Assembly: GCA_964547985.1 (NCBI GenBank)
Contig: CAZJPV010000004.1
Location: 24,911 to 88,910, forward strand
DNA length: 64,000 nucleotides
Origin: JAPLJU01 sp964547985
GTDB lineage: Bacteria > Desulfobacterota > Syntrophia > Syntrophales > UBA2192
Direction of reading: 5' to 3'
Shown here: piece by piece, positions 34,561 to 43,349 of the stretch
Numbering within the stretch: position 1 is the stretch's first letter
Layout of the letters: each line of letters begins with the position of its first letter
Notes under the pieces: model-generated
The model's input: the letters and a program-made list of their open reading frames with translations, nothing else
Databases searched by the model: none
Told to the model about the DNA's origin: nothing
Position numbers and translations under genes: made by a program

Positions 34561-35865
34561 ATGGATTTTGCTTTCAACATCCACTCCTGGCCGAGGGCCG
34601 TTTTGCACGTGGACGGTGATGCCTTCTTCACCTCCTGCGAGGAGGTGATCCACCCGGAACTGAGGGGGAAGGTCCTGATCACCGGCGGCGAGCGCGGGAT
34701 CGTGGCCTGCGCGAGCTACCCGGCCAAGAGGCTCGGCATCAAGCGCGGCGTCTCCCTCATCGAGGCGAAGAAGATCTGCCCCGATCTCATCGTCCTTCCC
34801 TCGGACTACGAGACCTACAGCCTCTTTTCGAAGCGGATGTTCAGCATTGTCCGGCGCTTCACGCCCCAGGTGGAGGAGTACTCCATCGACGAGGCTTTTG
34901 CCGATCTCACGGGCCTGCGGCGGCCGCTCCACTCCTCCTATGAGACGATTGCCCTCAAGATCAAGAAGGAGATCCAGCGGGAACTCGGCTTCACGGTGAG
35001 CGTGGGGCTCTCCGTCTCAAAGGTCCTCGCCAAGGTGGCCTCCAAGCACGAGAAACCCGACGGCTTCACGATGATCCCCGGCCGGGACATCCCGAAATAC
35101 ATCCGGGACCTGCCCGTCGAGGCGATCTGGGGGATCGGCCGCGCCACGACGAATTATCTCTGGAAGATGGGGGTCCGGACGGCCCTGGAGTTCGCGAAGC
35201 TTCCCGAGCAGGTGGTGAAAAAGCGCTTCACGAAACCGGGCCAGGAGATCTGGCGGGAGCTTCGCGGGGAGTCCTGCTACCCCGTGGAGCCGGAGGAAAA
35301 GAATGACTATGCCTCCATCAGCAAGACGAAGACCTTCTCCCCCGCCACGAGCGACCGGGACTACCTCTTCGCCCAGTTGCTTCGAAACCTGGAGTCGGCC
35401 TGCATGAAGGCGCGGCGCTACAAGCTCGCCGCCCGGAAGGTTGTTGCCTTTCTAAAGAAACAGAACTTCGACTTCGAGGGGACGGAGGCGAAGCTCATCC
35501 GCCCCTCGGCCCACCCCCTGGAACTCTGCGAGATCCTCCGCGGGCTCTTCGACCTCGTCTACTGGGAGGGGGAGCTCTACCGGGCCACGGGCGTTGTCCT
35601 TGTTGATCTTGTACCCGATGACGCCGTCCAGTACACCCTCTTCGAAAGCCCCGTCCGGGCGGAAAACGTCCGGCGCCTCTACGAGGCCGTTGACGTGGTG
35701 CGAGGCTGGTATGGCAAGCACGCCCTGCACCTCGGCGGGGCGCATACCATCGACGTGAAAGGAAAGGGCAGGCGCGGCGAGCCCACGGTGCGCGACCGGA
35801 CGATCCTCTTCGGCGAGACGAAGCGCAAGCACCTGGGGCTGCCCGTCATCCACATTAAGATATGA
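34561..35865 (+). CDS. dinB: Y-family DNA polymerase (DinB/Pol IV type)
   Basis: A 434-residue translesion polymerase. The catalytic carboxylates are Asp18 in HVDGDAFF and Asp110-Glu111 in YSIDEAF. The thumb has HhH-like segments with LPVEAIWGIGRAT, and the little-finger domain has SISKTKTFSP. A C-terminal stretch of about 70 residues ends in GLPVIHIKI. No zinc motif and no clear beta-clamp box are seen, though the tail differs from E. coli Pol IV. With lexA just upstream it is probably SOS-induced. It bypasses damaged template bases with low fidelity. Confidence 0.94.
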   Translation: MDFAFNIHSWPRAVLHVDGDAFFTSCEEVIHPELRGKVLITGGERGIVACASYPAKRLGIKRGVSLIEAKKICPDLIVLPSDYETYSLFSKRMFSIVRRFTPQVEEYSIDEAFADLTGLRRPLHSSYETIALKIKKEIQRELGFTVSVGLSVSKVLAKVASKHEKPDGFTMIPGRDIPKYIRDLPVEAIWGIGRATTNYLWKMGVRTALEFAKLPEQVVKKRFTKPGQEIWRELRGESCYPVEPEEKNDYASISKTKTFSPATSDRDYLFAQLLRNLESACMKARRYKLAARKVVAFLKKQNFDFEGTEAKLIRPSAHPLELCEILRGLFDLVYWEGELYRATGVVLVDLVPDDAVQYTLFESPVRAENVRRLYEAVDVVRGWYGKHALHLGGAHTIDVKGKGRRGEPTVRDRTILFGETKRKHLGLPVIHIKI

Positions 35866-35921
35866 GCCTGAGAGTGCAGGGTTAAAGGCGAGAGGCAGAG
35901 CGAGAAAGGATGAAGCTGCCG

Positions 35922-36557
35922 TTACTTCAATTTTCGGTTGTAGAAATGATAGGCATAGGCCCGTTTTTCCTCCTGACGGGTATAGCCGAGGGCCGCCTGG
36001 GCGCACTTGATCAGTGCGTCTGCGTCGGAGGCGTCGTCGGGATAAACGGCTATGCCGATATTCAGCGTCACGTGGATTTCCCGATCGTTGAGTATGAAGG
36101 GCTTCTCGAAGGACTTGAGCATCCTCTGGGCGATCTTCACGGAAACCTCGAGCCAGGAATACTCCGGTATCAGGATCACGAATTCTTTCTGATCCGTCAG
36201 GGTGACGATGTCCGTCTTCCGCAGGGAGCTCGTGACGCGGTTGGCGACGGCCTTTACCACCGGGTTGACGATGGAGTCTCCGGCGGATTTTTTGATCTCG
36301 TCGAGGTTGTCTATGGCGATCAACATCAGGGCAAACTTGGAGTTTCTCAGATTTGCCTGGGCGATCATGATCACGAAGTGGTTTTTGAACAGGGCGTTGC
36401 TCTGCAGTCCGGGCAGAATATCCTGCTGCTCCGGCAGTCCTTCAGCGTGCCCCTCTCTTTTCCGATCGTCGATCCACTGCTCGAGGGCCATCACCCGCTG
36501 GCGGAGTGAATTCAATTCCCTGATGAGTTGTTCCTGTGACTTGTCTTCGTCTCTCAT
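35922..36557 (-). CDS. Degenerate GGDEF-domain protein
   Basis: A 211-residue protein with an N-terminal coiled coil (about 1-35) and a GGDEF-fold domain (about 60-205). The typical opening ALMLIAIDNLDEIKKSAGDS and the strand VTLNIGIAVYPDDASDADAL are present. The active-site signature reads TDQKEF in place of GGDEF, so diguanylate cyclase activity is unlikely. It may bind GTP or serve as a regulator. There is no transmembrane segment or sensor domain. It lies in convergent orientation with the polymerase gene. Confidence 0.88.
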   Translation of the reverse strand: MRDEDKSQEQLIRELNSLRQRVMALEQWIDDRKREGHAEGLPEQQDILPGLQSNALFKNHFVIMIAQANLRNSKFALMLIAIDNLDEIKKSAGDSIVNPVVKAVANRVTSSLRKTDIVTLTDQKEFVILIPEYSWLEVSVKIAQRMLKSFEKPFILNDREIHVTLNIGIAVYPDDASDADALIKCAQAALGYTRQEEKRAYAYHFYNRKLK

Positions 36558-36597
36558 GTGTTATCTTTTCTATACGGGCAGATGTTCAAGCGTCGCT

Positions 36598-36969
36598 TCA
36601 GGCTCCTCTTATCGTCCATGTGCGCCGCCCTGCGGTCAGGAAAGGAAGAAAAAGAGGCAGGCATGCCAGGAGGGACCAGCCGCTCAAACCGAGCCTTGCC
36701 GGCCCGCCTTCGAGCCAGACAACGACAACAACAGCTGTCATGAGCACCGCGTAAAGAGGGAGCATCAGCTTCCAGTACTTCGTTTCCGGGTGTTTCCACG
36801 GAGCCAGTAGAATCATGCAGAGCATGGCAAGGGCAACCAGGCCAATCCCCGCGGTTGCAAGCCTCATCTTACCCTGGGCCAGCCACAAGACAGAAAGAAG
36901 GACAAGCCATATAAAGCCGCCTGTCCATCCCCCTATCCAGCCTATTTTTTCACCTTTTCTTTCTTGCAT
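36598..36969 (-). CDS. Small membrane protein
   Basis: A 123-residue protein with four hydrophobic helices (about 14-31, 38-57, 69-85 and 97-112) and polar loops. No conserved functional motif is recognised. An AGAAAGG-like site precedes the ATG. It lies between the degenerate GGDEF gene and the membrane-anchored response regulator, all on the minus strand, with gaps of about 40 bases. Confidence 0.65.
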   Translation of the reverse strand: MQERKGEKIGWIGGWTGGFIWLVLLSVLWLAQGKMRLATAGIGLVALAMLCMILLAPWKHPETKYWKLMLPLYAVLMTAVVVVVWLEGGPARLGLSGWSLLACLPLFLPFLTAGRRTWTIRGA

Positions 36970-37014
36970 ATATTTACAACATTACTTTTAGTTTATAGGC
37001 GCTTCATTGAAGTT

Positions 37015-37491
37015 TCACTTCAGGAAAAGAAACAGGGTGATTCCCGTGATGACCCAGAATGCGACCGAGACCGCTGACCCCCAGAGGATACCCCGCCACA
37101 GATCCCGGTTTTCTTTTTGACGCCGGTTCGCGAAAAGGTCGAAGATCCTCGTCTTCAACTGTTCGAAATGGAAGGGCTTGGGGATGAGACCGTCGGCACC
37201 TTTCCGGATGGCTTTCGAAACGGTTTCATTATTGAGAAATCCCGTCATCATGAAAAAAGGCACTTCCGGGTCCATTTTCCTGATTTTCTCGAGCAGGCTG
37301 AAGCCATCCATTTCAGGCATACGGATGTCCGATATGACGAGGTCGTAATCATAAGGCACGAATTTCATTAGGGCATCTGCGCCGTTTTCCGCCGTGACCA
37401 CTTCGGGAAAGCCAGCTTCAAAATTCTCGGAGAGGATGGAAAGGACGGAGGGGTCGTCCTCGACGATCAGGATGCGGCCCTTACTGTGCAT
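37015..37491 (-). CDS. Response regulator with C-terminal membrane anchor
   Basis: A 158-residue protein. Residues about 5-123 form a complete receiver domain with Asp12-Asp13, phospho-acceptor Asp55 in LVISDIRMPEMDG, Thr83 in MMTGF and Lys105 in PKPFH. Instead of a DNA-binding or enzymatic output, a short basic linker leads to a hydrophobic helix (about 135-157) ending in FLFLK. The receiver should thus be held at the inner membrane, facing the cytoplasm. No kinase gene is adjacent. The small membrane protein next door could be its partner. Confidence 0.88.
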   Translation of the reverse strand: MHSKGRILIVEDDPSVLSILSENFEAGFPEVVTAENGADALMKFVPYDYDLVISDIRMPEMDGFSLLEKIRKMDPEVPFFMMTGFLNNETVSKAIRKGADGLIPKPFHFEQLKTRIFDLFANRRQKENRDLWRGILWGSAVSVAFWVITGITLFLFLK

Positions 37492-37602
37492 AACTTGCTC
37501 TCGCGGTATATGGAATTCCTCAATATTTATGCATAGGTCTTGCCACTTTGAAGGCGCACGTTCCGTTAGGTTAAAAGTATTTTTTCATCAACCGGTTAGA
37601 CA

Positions 37603-37632
37603 TTGACAGGGGCAAGTGTGATTCCCTATACT
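37603..37632 (+). promoter_or_regulatory. Sigma70 promoter for the CDP-alcohol transferase gene
   Basis: A consensus TTGACA (37603-37608), an 18-base spacer and TATACT (37627-37632) lie about 60 bases before the GTG start at 37694. This is one of the best promoter matches in the window. Confidence 0.75.
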
Positions 37633-37693
37633 GCATCACAAAACAGCCGGGCCTGCCTGAAGTGGAGGCCCGACGAATAAAGGGGATGAAGCG

Positions 37694-38323
37694 GTGGCCT
37701 ACGAAGAAGGAGGGTGGCGAAGAAAGGCGCAGATAGGCTACTACGCTTTTGCGGAAAAGATAGCCGCGCCCCTGGTCAGGATAGGGGTCACCCCCGACGT
37801 GCTCACCGTTGCCGGTGTGCTCTTCTCTATTGGGGCAGGGGTTCTGTTCGGGCTCGGTGAGATTTTCTGGGGCGGTATCGTGCTATTTTTCTCGGGCATC
37901 ATGGATCCACTGGACGGCACGGTCGCGAGACTGACGGGAAAGGCCTCGCGATCCGGTGCGCTCTTCGATTCCACGATGGATCGGTACGCTGAGTTCTTCG
38001 TCTTTTTCGGGTTTCTCGTTTATTTCCGCAGCGGCCGGATGTTCTTCGTCGTGATGCTCGCTCTGATGGGCTCCCTCATGGTGAGCTATGTGAAAGCCAG
38101 GGGAGAAAGCCTCGGTCAGAAGGAGGTTCGGGGTCTCATGCAGAGACCCGATCGTTTGATCCTGCTGATGATCGGGACGATCTTCAATACGCCGCTCAAC
38201 CGTCTTCTCTTTTCGGCTTGCGACAACTGCACCGTCAAAGGGGCACTCGTCGTCCTCGCCGTTCTCACCAACCTCACGGCCATCCAGCGTTTGATTGTCG
38301 GCCGGAGAGAACTTTCTCAATGA
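37694..38323 (+). CDS. CDP-alcohol phosphatidyltransferase
   Basis: A 209-residue membrane enzyme with the full family motif. Asp71, Asp74, Gly75, Ala78 and Arg79 precede eight residues, then Gly88, Asp92 and Asp96 (DG-AR-G-D-D pattern). These residues bind CDP and two metal ions. It transfers a phosphatidyl or related group from a CDP-alcohol to an alcohol such as inositol phosphate or glycerol phosphate; which one is not clear. Six helices are expected. The start is GTG with AGGGGATGAAGCG in front. An ICMT-like gene follows. Confidence 0.9.
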   Translation: MAYEEGGWRRKAQIGYYAFAEKIAAPLVRIGVTPDVLTVAGVLFSIGAGVLFGLGEIFWGGIVLFFSGIMDPLDGTVARLTGKASRSGALFDSTMDRYAEFFVFFGFLVYFRSGRMFFVVMLALMGSLMVSYVKARGESLGQKEVRGLMQRPDRLILLMIGTIFNTPLNRLLFSACDNCTVKGALVVLAVLTNLTAIQRLIVGRRELSQ

Positions 38324-38417
38324 CAGATGCCACGGAATTTTTTATCCGTGAAAATATTCGCCGCCTGTGTTATGAATCGGCCCCCTGCGGCAGGACAAAA
38401 CTCCGGGAGCGTTTCCC

Positions 38418-39032
38418 ATGTCAGCGTTCGTTGAATTTGCTGGAAAATACAGGACGACCATCACCAGAGTTTTTGCTGTCTTCCTGATCCTGATCCTGCT
38501 TTTTACCCATCACTCGTGGGAGCACGCCTCTGTGGTCGATACGGCTTTTGAGTTAATCGGAATCTTCCTGATCAGCATCTGCGTTCTCGGAAGGATCTGG
38601 GCCTCACTCTTTATCGCAGGTCTTAAGATTCACGAGCTTGTCGATGCCGGTCCTTATTCCGCCGTTCGTCATCCCCTCTACTTTTTCAGTTTTTTCGGGG
38701 CAGCGGGGATCGGGTTTTTCTCGAAGAATGTATTGCTGCTTGCTGTCCTCGTCGGCGTTTTTCTCATTCATTACTGCCTTGTCATGATTCATGAAGAGCG
38801 GAATATGATGGAGGTCCACGGGGAGGCCTATGTCAAGTACATGAAACGAGTGCCCCGGTTCATACCAAACCTGGCCCTGTACCATGAGCCCGAAAAGATC
38901 ACTGTGAATGTCGGGATTTATCGACGAACCTTCCTCGATGTTGTCTGGTTCATCTGGGCCATCATCCCGCTTGAAATCATTGACCGGATGCACGAAGCGG
39001 GAATCCTTCCCGTGTTCTATTACCTGCCTTGA
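38418..39032 (+). CDS. ICMT/PEMT-family membrane methyltransferase
   Basis: A 204-residue integral membrane protein with about five helices. The C-terminal SAM-binding signature is present: GPYSAVRHPLYFFSF near residue 75 and HEERNMMEVHGEAYVKYM near 122-139. These are typical of isoprenylcysteine carboxyl methyltransferase and phosphatidylethanolamine methyltransferase relatives. Bacterial members methylate lipids or small molecules; the substrate is unknown. It is about 95 bases downstream of the CDP-alcohol transferase gene, in the same orientation. A joint role in lipid modification is plausible. Confidence 0.87.
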   Translation: MSAFVEFAGKYRTTITRVFAVFLILILLFTHHSWEHASVVDTAFELIGIFLISICVLGRIWASLFIAGLKIHELVDAGPYSAVRHPLYFFSFFGAAGIGFFSKNVLLLAVLVGVFLIHYCLVMIHEERNMMEVHGEAYVKYMKRVPRFIPNLALYHEPEKITVNVGIYRRTFLDVVWFIWAIIPLEIIDRMHEAGILPVFYYLP

Positions 39033-39113
39033 CAATCACTTCCTGATTTCGTCTGATTGCCTCAGATGTAAGTGCCACAGGGGGGCCTGACGGTGCTTGC
39101 CGCCTTCACACAT

Positions 39114-39935
39114 TCACGGGTCTCCTATGGCTGACGACTGGGCGAAAGAAGCCTGGTTGGAAGGAGCCGCCGTCTTCTCGGTTTTCGTTGTCGAAGGACC
39201 CCAGATCGAGCTCACCAGTGATTTGAATCCGTTGGTCGTGCCGTTGCCAATGTCCCGTGCGCTCTGGTCCAGGGCCGCCGTGACGACGGGCCCCTTGACC
39301 TGTCCGTAGAGCTCCTCGAAGATCTCGCCGAAGGCCTCGGAAGGCGGCTTCCCCTTTTTGCTCTTGTTCCGGTAATGGAAGTCAGGGAGATCGGCGCTGA
39401 CGGTGTTTCCGCCGAGGGATGATTTCACGAGATGGACCTTTCCGCCCCGGACGATGAAATTCCGGATGAGGATCTTTTTATCCCGGGCGGGGTCGCCGGG
39501 GTTTTTCCCCAGTCCCGTTGCCCGTCTTACATTTTTCAGGATGACCTTGAAATTGTCGGTGTCGAGAACCTTCTCGTAGGTGATCTCGGGACCGGTGATC
39601 TCGATTCTGTCTATGATGACCGTGCTTTCGGCAAGTGACTTCTCGTCGATGCGGATGGTGATAGATTCCGCCGTCATGGCCTGGGCCGACCTGAACCCGC
39701 CGGGGTTGCCGAGGTAAAAGTCCTTAAGCTTTGCCTTTCCGGTGAGGAGCGATATCCGTACGTCCTCGATCCTCACGTCCGTCTTCGTGAGCCTGGGGCC
39801 ATAGTGATTGACGGCTTTTGTGATGATGGCATCGAGGTAGGTTACGGCAAAGGCGGCAAGCCCGCAAAAAGCGGCGATCCCCAGGCCAAGGGGGATGAGC
39901 CATTTTCTCTTTCTTTTCGATGACTTTTCTTCCAT
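39114..39935 (-). CDS. AsmA/DUF748-like membrane-anchored protein
   Basis: A 273-residue protein with a basic N-terminus and one membrane helix (about 13-35). A periplasmic domain follows with the AsmA-like start: VRIEDVRISLLTGKAKLKDF, IDEKSLAESTVIIDRIEI and GPEITYE. It resembles the N-terminal part of AsmA/DUF748 proteins, bridge-like proteins that act in envelope lipid transport. It is much shorter than full AsmA proteins. The last 60 residues are Ser/Thr/Ala-rich. The start at 39935 follows a G-rich site. A longer frame begins 14 codons upstream. Confidence 0.78.
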   Translation of the reverse strand: MEEKSSKRKRKWLIPLGLGIAAFCGLAAFAVTYLDAIITKAVNHYGPRLTKTDVRIEDVRISLLTGKAKLKDFYLGNPGGFRSAQAMTAESITIRIDEKSLAESTVIIDRIEITGPEITYEKVLDTDNFKVILKNVRRATGLGKNPGDPARDKKILIRNFIVRGGKVHLVKSSLGGNTVSADLPDFHYRNKSKKGKPPSEAFGEIFEELYGQVKGPVVTAALDQSARDIGNGTTNGFKSLVSSIWGPSTTKTEKTAAPSNQASFAQSSAIGDP

Positions 39936-40223
39936 GATCCGAAGCCCCCCATTGGAGTGTTCATTCGAAAAGGTCATCTATTATTATCTGTAAAAAAGGC
40001 CGGTTTCTTGAGGACAAAACAGGCTTATTTTCGGTACCGTTTCGACGCGGACACAGGGGTCAAGGAGGAATCCATTTGTCATGCGGGGGACTCGTGATTA
40101 AATTGACGGTAGAGGAACAGCTTGAGAGGTCATCCGTAAAGTCATTCAAGACACATTTCACCTAAAACCATGCCTGACCCGACCATGTCAGGGTCCTGTA
40201 TGAGACAAAAAAGAGGAATCCCC

Positions 40224-41345
40224 ATGAAGATATTGATCGTCATGTTTTCGTTGATATTCGCGTTTGGCGGATGTCAGGGTACAGAGGCAAAAAAACAAGA
40301 GGTGAACAAACCCATGAAAGAAGAGCAGACAAATTTGAAGGTTGCAACCTTCGCGGGCGGCTGTTTCTGGTGTGTGGAGTCCGATTTGGAAAAGGTACCC
40401 GGTGTGGCAAAAGTCGTCTCGGGCTATACCGGTGGTCAAAAGGAAAAACCCACCTACGAGGAGGTCACAACTGGAAAGACGGGCCACTACGAAGCGGTGC
40501 AGGTCTACTATGATCCTGCAAAGGTAAGTTATGAGCAGGTCCTGGAGGTTTTCTGGAGGCATATGGATCCGACGGACGCGGGCGGGCAGTTCGTTGACCG
40601 GGGATCCCAGTACCGCACGGCGATTTTCTACCACGACGAGGAGCAGAAGCGCATTGCGGAGAAATCGAAGGAGGCTCTCGAAAAATCCGGGAAGTTGAAA
40701 AAGCCCATCGTCACGCCGATTGTGATGTTCTCAAAGTTCTACGAGGCCGAGGACTACCACCAGGATTACTACAAGAAGAGCCCCTTCAGGTATCAGATCT
40801 ACCGATCGGGCTCCGGTCGGGACAAGTTCCTCGATGAGACCTGGGGAGCGGACAGGAAGAAGGCGGGTTCGAACCCAGGCAGCAATCCGGAGAGGAAGAA
40901 GCCCTACGCCAAGCCCGATGACGCCACCCTGAAAAAGAAACTCACACCGCTTCAGTACGAGGTGACACAGCACGAGGGCACGGAGCCGCCCTTCAAAAAT
41001 GAATACCATGACAACAAGAGGGACGGGATCTACGTTGACATCGTGTCCGGCGAGCCTCTTTTCAGTTCGCTCGACAAGTACGACTCCGGCACCGGCTGGC
41101 CGAGCTTTACGAAACCCCTGGAGCCGGACAACGTCACGAAGAAAGAGGACCGGAAGCTCTTTACGGTCAGGACCGAAGTGAGAAGCAGGCACGGCGATTC
41201 CCATCTGGGCCACGTTTTTCCTGACGGGCCCGCACCGACGGGGCAGCGCTACTGCATGAACTCGGCGGCGCTTCGGTTCATCCCGAAGGCGGATCTGGAG
41301 AAGGAGGGCTACGGCGAGTACATAAATCTGTTTGAGAAAAAATAA
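40224..41345 (+). CDS. msrAB: Bifunctional methionine sulfoxide reductase MsrA/MsrB, lipoprotein
   Basis: A 373-residue fusion. The N-terminal signal ends in AFGGC, so Cys17 is probably lipid-modified. MsrA (about 38-195) has the catalytic GGCFWC with Cys47. MsrB (about 240-370) has GTGWPSF, RTEVRS, SHLGHVF and the catalytic Cys in RYCMNSAALRF. The two CxxC zinc sites of many MsrB proteins are absent, as in the Neisseria PilB type. The protein repairs oxidised methionine in exported proteins; both stereoisomers would be covered. The start at 40224 has AGAGGAA. A strong terminator follows. Confidence 0.95.
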   Translation: MKILIVMFSLIFAFGGCQGTEAKKQEVNKPMKEEQTNLKVATFAGGCFWCVESDLEKVPGVAKVVSGYTGGQKEKPTYEEVTTGKTGHYEAVQVYYDPAKVSYEQVLEVFWRHMDPTDAGGQFVDRGSQYRTAIFYHDEEQKRIAEKSKEALEKSGKLKKPIVTPIVMFSKFYEAEDYHQDYYKKSPFRYQIYRSGSGRDKFLDETWGADRKKAGSNPGSNPERKKPYAKPDDATLKKKLTPLQYEVTQHEGTEPPFKNEYHDNKRDGIYVDIVSGEPLFSSLDKYDSGTGWPSFTKPLEPDNVTKKEDRKLFTVRTEVRSRHGDSHLGHVFPDGPAPTGQRYCMNSAALRFIPKADLEKEGYGEYINLFEKK

Positions 41346-41392
41346 AGGCCGTAACTTTTTAAGCTCTTGTTAACGAGTATCAACACGTCCAG

Positions 41393-41411
41393 TTTTGAGT
41401 TTTGAATTGAA
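41393..41411. repeat. TTTTGAGTTTTGAATT repeat, short copy
   Basis: A short copy of the AT-rich motif lies between msrAB and its terminator. Three copies in the window are all intergenic and near gene 3' ends. Confidence 0.5.
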
Positions 41412-41453
41412 AAGCGACGAATGTAATCAGGAAATAAAAGATCGAACAGAAGG

Positions 41454-41478
41454 GGCCGCGTGAAGCGGCCTTTTTTTT
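41454..41478 (+). terminator. Rho-independent terminator after msrAB
   Basis: A 6-base-pair stem GGCCGC/GCGGCC (41454-41459, 41465-41470) has a 5-base loop. Eight T follow at 41471-41478. It lies about 110 bases after the msrAB stop. Confidence 0.88.
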
Positions 41479-41500
41479 GGCGGTCGGCAGGGCCCTGTGG

Positions 41501-42370
41501 CTACCCGTAGAGGCTGATCAGGAAGACGCCGATGAGCATGATGACGGCACCGGTGAGACGCTCGATGATCTTCTCCTCCCGGAACAGCCACGCGCCATAA
41601 AGCACGCCGAAGATGAGGCTTGTGCGCTTGACCGATATCATGTAAGCGGCCTCAATCTTGGAGATGGCGATGAAGTGGCTGAAGACGGATAGCGACACCG
41701 TTGCACCCAGGATGACCCCGGCGAGGGGCTTCTTCATGAAGCCCCTCATAGGATCCGCCGCCCGGGAGAACGGGATCAGGGCTACCATCAACGTAGTCAG
41801 CGCGATGTTGTAGAGGGCACCGAAGACATAGGGGTTCGAGTGCAGGACGGCAAGCTTTCCGATCACGGAAGTAAAGGCGTAGATGAAGGATACAAGCAGC
41901 ATGAGCCTCGAGCCGGGTTCTCTGAGGATGGCACTGAAGGGATCGAGAAACCCAGAATTTATCTTTGACAGGTTGAGCACGTAGGAACCGATGACGATGA
42001 GGACGATACCCAAGAGTCCGCCCGTTGTGATGTTCTCGCCGAGGACCAGCCATCCCGTGAGGATAACGAAACCCGGTGTGAAGGCCAGAAACGGAAGTGT
42101 AAGGGAGAGAGGCGACGACTTGATGGCCTTCATGTAACAGAAGAAGGCCGTTGCTTCCAGCGGTAGCCCGACAAGGATGCAGAGAAAGAAAACCCTGTCG
42201 GGTTTGACCCATGGGATGAAAAGGAGGGACAGGACAAGCCAGGGCAGGGCACTCAAGAGCCTCACCAGCCCCATCTCGTAGGCAGAGGAGTTGCTGAAAT
42301 ATCTCTTCGTGACGGCGTCAGCCGTGGCGAGACTCACAGCGGACAGAAGCGAGAAGAACAGCCAGTCCAT
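41501..42370 (-). CDS. EamA-family drug/metabolite transporter
   Basis: A 289-residue membrane protein with ten predicted helices in two EamA repeats. The first covers about 1-140 and the second about 150-289, ending in RLTGAVIMLIGVFLISL. The motif LGENITTGGLLGIVLIVIG marks the end of repeat one. Such transporters export metabolites or amino acids; the substrate is unknown. The start at 42370 (MDWLFF) was chosen because the frame upstream is not hydrophobic and not family-like. It is divergent from the TauE/SafE gene. Confidence 0.9.
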   Translation of the reverse strand: MDWLFFSLLSAVSLATADAVTKRYFSNSSAYEMGLVRLLSALPWLVLSLLFIPWVKPDRVFFLCILVGLPLEATAFFCYMKAIKSSPLSLTLPFLAFTPGFVILTGWLVLGENITTGGLLGIVLIVIGSYVLNLSKINSGFLDPFSAILREPGSRLMLLVSFIYAFTSVIGKLAVLHSNPYVFGALYNIALTTLMVALIPFSRAADPMRGFMKKPLAGVILGATVSLSVFSHFIAISKIEAAYMISVKRTSLIFGVLYGAWLFREEKIIERLTGAVIMLIGVFLISLYG

Positions 42371-42504
42371 TTTTTTATACTCGCTTTTTCGATCGTAAAA
42401 CCGTATCTTCAATTGCCGAGTGTTTAATAGATTGGCGTCCGGAAAATTACAAGGGGAAATGAGATCCCGGTTCATGGATTCAGGGGATCCATCGGGGGAG
42501 ATCG

Positions 42505-43275
42505 TTGAATCTCGGCGCAATCGAAATCGTGGGATTTCTGATCGGTTTCAACGCGGGTGTTCTGGGGGGGTTGGTCGGTATCGGCGGTGGGATGATCATG
42601 ATTCCCCTCCTGGTGGTCTTTCTCAGGATGGGCCAGCACCAGGCCCACGGAACAAGCCTTTTCGCCGTAGTCTTCACCGGCCTGGTCGGTGCCGTGACAT
42701 ACGCCATGCACGGCTCCGTCAACCACTCTGCTGCCGCGGTCCTGGCAATCACCGCGGGTTTCATGTCTGCCCTTGGGGCCCGGTACACGAGACGACTCAG
42801 CGAGAAGATGCTCAGGAGAACCTTCGGTTTCTTTCTGATCGCCATGTCTGCCCTGATGCTCGCGAAGCCCTATCTCCCGGTCGTCGCCGCCTTTTCGGTT
42901 GCCGGCTGGACGGGGATAACGATTCTCCTGGTGTCAGGCATTATCGTCGGCTTTCTCGCCGGGCTCATGGGCGTCGGGGGCGGCGGGATCATGACCCCGG
43001 TCCTGGTCCTGCTCATGGGTATGAACCAGTACATGGCCCAGGGGACCTCTCTTGCCGCCATGGTCCCACCGGCGGTGGTGGGATCCTGGACGCACCGCAA
43101 GCTGGGTAATGTGAGAAAAGATGTCCTTCTCTTCCTGATCGCGGGCGTCCTCGTGGGGACTTACCTCGGGGGGGCGATAGCACACCTTGTCCCCGAGAGG
43201 GAACTGAGGATCCTTTTTTCTCTGGTCATCCTCTGGGTGGGAATCCGGGATGTTCGAGCCTCGTACAGGCGTTGA
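42505..43275 (+). CDS. TauE/SafE (DUF81) family permease
   Basis: A 256-residue membrane protein with about eight helices in two repeats. The glycine-rich signature GLVGIGGGMIMIPLLVVF (about 22-39) recurs as GLMGVGGGGIMTPVLVLL (about 155-172). The family exports sulfoacetate, sulfite or other anions. The start is a TTG with GGGGGAG four bases upstream. It is transcribed away from the EamA gene. A spacer of about 75 bases separates it from the HD-domain gene, which has its own ribosome binding site. Confidence 0.92.
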   Translation: MNLGAIEIVGFLIGFNAGVLGGLVGIGGGMIMIPLLVVFLRMGQHQAHGTSLFAVVFTGLVGAVTYAMHGSVNHSAAAVLAITAGFMSALGARYTRRLSEKMLRRTFGFFLIAMSALMLAKPYLPVVAAFSVAGWTGITILLVSGIIVGFLAGLMGVGGGGIMTPVLVLLMGMNQYMAQGTSLAAMVPPAVVGSWTHRKLGNVRKDVLLFLIAGVLVGTYLGGAIAHLVPERELRILFSLVILWVGIRDVRASYRR

Positions 43276-43349
43276 GGGGCCGTCCAGGGTTGCATATTCA
43301 ACGATCTTTCGATGTTTGTTTTTATAAACAAGGAGGTTGGTGACAGGTG

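Noticed and set aside
39978..40223. Short frame (about 23 codons) upstream of msrAB
   Set aside because: Too short, with no family or conservation that can be judged here.
40865..40885. GGTTCGAACCC string as a tRNA
   Set aside because: It lies inside the msrAB coding region, and no cloverleaf can be built around it.
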